From: Piscicola geometra
Lineage: Eukaryota > Annelida > Clitellata > Hirudinida > Piscicolidae
Assembly: GCA_943735955.1 (NCBI GenBank)
Contig: OX030968.1
Location: 5,800,221 to 5,864,220, forward strand
Direction: 5' to 3'
DNA: 64,000 nucleotides
The notes under the pieces: generated by a model
The model's database searches: none
What the model saw: only the letters and a program-made list of their open reading frames with translations
Told to the model about the DNA's origin: nothing
Part shown: piece after piece, positions 61,201 through 64,000 of the stretch
How positions within the stretch are numbered: the stretch's first letter is position 1
Layout of the letters: the number at the start of each line of letters is the position of its first letter
Program-made: the position numbers and the translations under genes

Positions 61201-62785
61201 CTTTGAATTTGAATGATTAATTTCCAAATGATTGCTCAGTTGATCATTTCGACAAAAGAAAAGATGCCATTGATCTTATTCATATGACAGCATGTCTGTT
61301 GCATCCCCAGTATGAAAGAATAATAGGAAAAAAGTTTGGGATAGAAAAGAAATAAATACCAAGACTTTCATTAAAGAAAATTTAATTCTATTTTGTACAG
61401 CCAGACCAAGCTGCAGTGCCGTTGAGAAAAAAAACAAATGATGGTTATTTAGACCTATTATGTTTGTTTTTATAACGTAAAAATTTTAATAAAATTATTA
61501 TACTATCAAATTATACGAATGATTTTATATTTGCAGTTGTGGAGAATAAGAATGTTGTCAAAATCATATTTCCAACATTATTGAAGAATTAATAATAATG
61601 AACGAAGAAAAAAATTCAGAAAAGGATGAAGTGTACAAATACTCACAATTACGTCCCAACAAAATTGAAAATTATAAAGATGTTTTATTTTATTGGAATA
61701 AAATGAGCAATTTTAAAATACTACAAGAAGTAGCCAAAATTTTGTTTAGTATATCTGCAAGTTATATTCGCTGTGAACGGAAGTTTTCAATATGTGGTCG
61801 TTTAACTTTAGACCCAAAATCATCTCATTTGAAAGCTGAAACTCTTAACGGTTTAACCCGTGTAAAAAGCAATAAAGATTTGATTGAATTACTCAAAGAC
61901 AATTACTAACTTCAATACTTTCATTTCAATAAATATTTGAAATTTAAATCGTGTTTTTTTTATTTTATTAAAAGAAATATTCTCTGACTTTCAAATAATA
62001 AATTTAAAGAAATGTTAGAACTAGCAAGTTTGGGATCAGTAAAAACGGCAGCGAAAATGAATAAAAAAACAAAATGCTTTCGGGAACCGGTCGAGAAGGG
62101 AAAAAAAAATTTGGGAACGGGACGGGACGGGAATCAAAATTCTGATGTCCCATCGGGAACGGGACGGGACGGGAAAAAATTTCGGGAACGGGACGGGACC
62201 GGGAATGAAAAATCGTCCATGTCCGACCTCTAGTTTATTGGGCCTTTAGTTTAAAAAATGAAAATGTTTTTGGTGCTGATTATAGCGAACAATAATATGA
62301 CTAATTTAACTATATTAATAACAAAGAGCTTCAATATTTAAAAAGATAGATCTTTAAGTTAGTTAATACTTATATTCTTGAAATTTTGAAAAAAAACAAT
62401 TATTTAAAAATAATGTTTATTTTACGGTATCTGTTAAAGTGTGGAACAATGTATGATATAAATTGAACAATTCTTTGAGAAGTGTAAGAATAATCTTGCA
62501 CCATTGTCATCGATGTCCAGCTGGTCGATATACACTTTCTTCGTTAGCGTCTTCATTTTCAGCAACCAACACGACTGCAATCGATAATTAGTGAACTTTA
62601 ATTGAATATCTCTTTCATTACAATTTGTAAGATAGCTTTTTTAATAGTTTTGTGTGCATTTGTGGAGAAAAAGTTTATCCGACTTGATTGGAAGGGTCTT
62701 TATCAAGTATGTCATCGCATTTCTCTTCACATTCTTTGTATTTTCTACGTCTGAAAAAAGACAATGCTATAAACAATGGGTCCAT
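40215..62785 (-). CDS. TTC8: TTC8/BBS8, BBSome subunit (TPR protein)
   Basis: TTC8 is a subunit of the BBSome, which carries membrane proteins into and out of cilia. Twelve minus-strand exons join with consistent phases: 62785-62684, 62574-62502, 60512-60398, 60047-59894, 59653-59519, 53726-53556, 53396-53146, 52983-52934, 52699-52571, 51846-51731, 45528-45445, 40331-40215. They give about 498 residues (human ~515). Landmarks: start [144 protein letters not shown] and C-terminal [23 protein letters not shown]-type helices run from WWWK to the end. The start is in the same exon as RRRKYKEC, as in the human protein. The start of exon 59653 is the least certain border. Introns hold 26-, 31- and 15-bp minisatellites, LINE, SINE and hAT copies. 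Confidence 0.95.
40345..40910. repeat. GATGGATGGGTAAATAGATA minisatellite in TTC8 intron 11
   Basis: Tetranucleotide-based (GATG/GATA/GTAA) array with irregular 16-24-bp units starting 14 bp upstream of the last TTC8 exon (acceptor CCTTCACCAG). Ile/His/Pro/Ser frames are artefacts. A short repeat of its right end is at 41105-41153. Confidence 0.92.
40919..44119 (+). mobile_element. hAT element, family C, with duplicated 5' end
   Basis: Left end CATGGGCGGCGATCCTGGAG, right end GATCGCCGCCCCTG, exact 8-bp duplication GTAGAAAG (40911-40918 and 44120-44127). The first ~190 bp plus ~45 bp of the flanking minisatellite is repeated in tandem, so a second 5' end starts at 41154. Transposase pieces at 42130-43700 are better kept than in the 22.5-kb copy: [76 protein letters not shown] (154 codons open, 42879-43343), and [20 protein letters not shown], the dimerisation domain. 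Frameshifts remain. Confidence 0.9.
44226..44995 (+). mobile_element. LINE fragment (second subfamily), well preserved
   Basis: A 200-codon open frame at 44386-44988: [107 protein letters not shown]. This is the C-terminal third of a CR1/Jockey-like reverse transcriptase. Upstream, 44250-44385 has the [21 protein letters not shown] catalytic box region (YADD) with a frame break. 5'-truncated, opposite in sense to TTC8, in intron 11. Confidence 0.82.
45015..45300. repeat. GGATGGGTGGATGAATT minisatellite
   Basis: Units GGATGGGTGGATGAATTGGA / GGATGGGTGGATGACTTGGA of about 20 bp (17-22), degenerating rightwards. A related patch lies at 44128-44222. Both are in TTC8 intron 11 and may be arms of one array split by the LINE fragment. 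Confidence 0.9.
46381..46628 (+). mobile_element. tRNA-headed SINE, family 1
   Basis: GCGGGGATGGCTTAGATAGT, box B AGTTCGAATCCCTGAC, the standard body, and an A-rich tail at 46612-46630; inserted in the LINE just past its reverse transcriptase region. Confidence 0.88.
48082..49099. mobile_element. hAT-type MITE, family A, copy 3
   Basis: Ends TAGAGACCGACCGAAA / TTTCGGTCGGTCTCTA; exact 8-bp duplication CCACACTT (48074-48081 and 49100-49107) within the LINE, which reads continuously across once the MITE and one duplicate are removed. Confidence 0.94.
49741..49805 (+). repeat. Dispersed retroposon tail motif adjoining a minisatellite
   Basis: AACTAAGTGGTCTTAAAGCC, CGTCCAGGTTTACGCCATGT, TAATAATACTCGTCG, then TTGTATTTCATTGTATTTTT. 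It is the family 2 SINE 3' end; its terminal TTGTATT run passes into the 15-bp array at 49840. Confidence 0.7.
49840..51586. repeat. 15-bp ATTCTATTGTATTGT minisatellite in TTC8 intron 10
   Basis: About 115 units of ATTCTATTGTATTGT with occasional one-step variants (ATCAT, AATGT, ATTTT), strikingly homogeneous at 50330-50600 and 51220-51400. It ends in a (GAT)n patch at 51587-51690. Ile/Val/Leu/Tyr/Cys frames are artefacts. Confidence 0.97.
51860..52440. repeat. 31-bp purine-rich minisatellite in TTC8 intron 9
   Basis: Unit AGAGGGTGTAGAGGGAGGGA + GGGGTGGGAAG (31 bp), about 18 copies. On the gene's strand it is a long C/T-rich tract lying directly upstream of the acceptor of exon 51846-51731 (CAGAGCACAG). 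Confidence 0.95.
52712..52918. repeat. GGAT-based microsatellite
   Basis: (GGAT)n with GATTAATG and GATTGGTT interruptions in TTC8 intron 8, between exons 52983-52934 and 52699-52571. A complementary ATCC-rich patch lies at 53036-53122 in intron 7. Confidence 0.9.
53485..53530 (-). repeat. Dispersed retroposon tail motif in TTC8 intron 6
   Basis: ACGACAAATACTATTAACGT, GGCGTAAACGCAAACGAGCT, TTGAGACCACC: a diverged copy of the motif at 3262 and 49741, taking up about a third of the 159-bp intron between exons 53726-53556 and 53396-53146. Confidence 0.6.
53743..58496. repeat. 26-bp minisatellite with 1.38-kb higher-order repeat, TTC8 intron 5
   Basis: About 180 units of CATGGTTGATGGCATGGTGG + TGCTTG. 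Marker variants recur 1380 bp apart: GGTTCTTG at 53776 and 55156, a TTGATTGG unit at 54068 and 55448, GTTAGTGG at 54231/55611 and 54751/56131, GCTCGCATGG at 54820/56200, and GGCATAGTGG at 54913/56293. So a block of ~53 units was duplicated. On the minus strand no frame has a stop in the basic unit, which produces frames of up to 1407 codons (His/Ala/Met/Pro/Gln-rich) that are not genes. Confidence 0.97.
58497..59386. repeat. 26/29-bp variant array (GTTAGTGGGATGG)
   Basis: The same array continues with the unit CATGGTTAGTGGGATGGTGG + TGCTTG and a common +3 form (GGTGGTGGTGC). The shift from GTTGATGGC to GTTAGTGGG is almost complete at 58497, with rare reverse cases, for example at 58684. Confidence 0.95.
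59700..59820. repeat. (GAT)n patch in TTC8 intron 4
   Basis: GATGATGATGGAGATGATGA units with AAAAAAGATG interruptions between exons 60047-59894 and 59653-59519. A reciprocal ATC-rich patch is at 59428-59510 just after exon 59519. Confidence 0.85.
60717..62232 (+). mobile_element. hAT element, family B, uninterrupted copy
   Basis: TAGAGGTCGGAC / GTCCGACCTCTA ends with exact 8-bp duplication GTTTATTG (60709-60716 and 62233-62240). It holds the longest dimerisation-domain remnant (61598-61909, 103 codons): [14 protein letters not shown] start, [60 protein letters not shown], stop. Most of the transposase is deleted. It lies in TTC8 intron 2. Confidence 0.92.
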
Positions 62786-63065
62786 TTATACAGTCAACAA
62801 AAGCAGGTTTTTGTCCTGATCTTCTAGCTTACCACATTTCTATGGTGATCATCTAGTAGTTGAGCCTAATAGCTCAACTTGAAAATATTTTCGGAATATA
62901 AAAAAAAGTAAAATTAATTTAGTTTTAAAATAACTTGATTGAAGGTCTGGCTGTTAGTTTAGTTTACTTCTGTGTTTATTACGTGGCACAAAACTGTATA
63001 CTTCGAGAGAAAAGCCGGCTGTGAAATAAATGTAATAAATTAATAATTTAATAAATCGATGAATC
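62786..63065. promoter_or_regulatory. Divergent intergenic region between TTC8 and ZFPL1
   Basis: Only 280 bp separate the two start codons, which point away from each other, so the region must hold both 5' UTRs and promoters. It is AT-rich and free of recognised repeats. No specific X-box or TATA element is claimed. Confidence 0.6.
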
Positions 63066-63517
63066 ATGGGCTTGTGTAAGTGTCCCAAAAAAAAAGTAAC
63101 AACTCTTTTTTGTTTCGAGCATACTGTCAATGTGTGTGAACATTGTCTGGTCACCGATCATCCGAGGGTAATTGGATTGCTTTAACACTTAAACTCTAAG
63201 TTTAAAGTTAAAGTCTTAAAGTTTAGATATATCTCAATTTATCAACAATAATTGAAGCACTTGTAAACCATATTTTTATTTAAAATGTTTCATTTTAATT
63301 CTATTACATTAACTTGTTTTTAAAAGCAAAAGTAAAGCATCTCTAAATACTTTGAAATCAACAAAGCAATCATACAATCTTCGCAATCTTTTTCAGTGTG
63401 TGGTACAGTCGTATTTAAGATGGCTTCAGGACAGTGACTATGATCCGTCTTGCAAGCTGTGTGGCAAGAACCTGAGTGACGAATCTTGTGGACCCTGTGT
63501 GCGTCTTCTTTGCTATG
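63066..63517 (+). CDS. ZFPL1: ZFPL1, Golgi zinc-finger protein, first two exons (runs off the window)
   Basis: ZFPL1 is a cis-Golgi integral membrane protein that binds GM130 and supports Golgi structure. Exon 1, 63066-63167: [20 protein letters not shown], then [14 protein letters not shown] (donor AGG|GTAATT). Exon 2, 63397-63517: [20 protein letters not shown], then [20 protein letters not shown] (acceptor TTTTTCAG, donor G|GTACAT). The phase-0 join gives [18 protein letters not shown], nearly identical to the vertebrate protein. The Cys/His positions of the N-terminal B-box-like finger and the start of the RING-like finger are present. A few extra residues (DESCGPC) sit between the RING Cys pairs. 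The rest of the RING, the linker and the C-terminal membrane segment lie beyond 64000. Confidence 0.9.
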
Positions 63518-63654
63518 GTACATTGCGAGGAACTCACTCGACACACTATTCCATGTTTGATATCACTACGGGTTTTTGTTGATGCAGATATCTTAAATGT
63601 TACAACAATTCTTTACAATTTCCTGAAATTTCACACTTGAAAAATACATGCCAA

Positions 63655-63995
63655 TAATAAAAATAACAAGAATACAATATTAATATAAAATAATAAGAAT
63701 ACAATATTAATATAAAATAACATGAATACAATATTAATAAATAATAAGAATACAATGTTAATATAAAATAATAAGAATACAATGTTAATATAATATTATA
63801 AGAATACAATGTTAATATAATATTATAGGAATACAATGTTAATATAAAATAATAAGAATACAATGTCAATATAATATTATAAGAATACAATGTTAATATA
63901 ACATTATAGGAATACAATGTTAATATAATATTATAAGAATACAATGTCAATATAATATTATAAGAATACAATGTTAATATAAAATAAAGTGAATA
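63655..63995. repeat. ~27-bp AATACAATGTTAATATAAT minisatellite in ZFPL1 intron 2
   Basis: Units of AATACAATGTTAATATAATA + TTATAAG or + AAATAATAAG, about 12 copies to the window edge. Ile/Leu/Tyr/Ser frames on the minus strand are artefacts. Confidence 0.93.
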
Positions 63996-64000
63996 ATAAC

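Overview
This is a eukaryotic, AT-rich genomic window, almost certainly from an invertebrate animal. The evidence is spliced genes with GT-AG introns, an orthologue of the ciliary BBSome subunit TTC8/BBS8, the autophagy protein ATG101, the Golgi zinc-finger protein ZFPL1, and a ten-cysteine Ly6-like secreted protein. Non-LTR retrotransposons, tRNA-headed SINEs and several hAT families fill most of the rest. The phylum cannot be told from the sequence.

Layout. 0-5 kb: a 20-bp minisatellite split by a hAT element, then MITE, LINE and SINE debris. 5-10 kb: exons of an unidentified minus-strand coiled-coil protein, a 29-bp minisatellite, and a decayed hAT. 10-14.5 kb: a decayed spliced plus-strand gene of transposon character, followed by a fragment resembling the RNA polymerase I subunit RPA12 zinc ribbon. 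14.7-20.6 kb (possibly 21.5 kb): ATG101 on the minus strand, assembled here from short exons whose phases agree; most of its introns are minisatellite. 22-36.6 kb: nested mobile elements (a LINE split by a hAT and by a hAT-type MITE, hAT copies with 8-bp target duplications, LINE 3' ends). 37.3-40.0 kb: a compact block with an unknown plus-strand gene, a two-exon Ly6-like gene and an 87-residue minus-strand gene. 40.2-62.8 kb: TTC8 on the minus strand, twelve exons, about 498 residues; its introns hold minisatellites up to 5.6 kb and nested transposons. 63.07 kb to the end: the first two exons of ZFPL1, head-to-head with TTC8 and running out of the window.

The genes do not form an operon or a pathway. 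Shared themes are small exons (37-251 bp) in introns inflated by tandem repeats, repeats that are free of stop codons on the sense strand and sometimes abut splice sites, and retroposon 3' tails sitting exactly where tandem arrays begin. I found no prokaryotic defence system, CRISPR array, rRNA or free-standing tRNA gene. Exon models were derived by eye from reading frame, splice dinucleotides, phase and remembered family similarity; no search was run.
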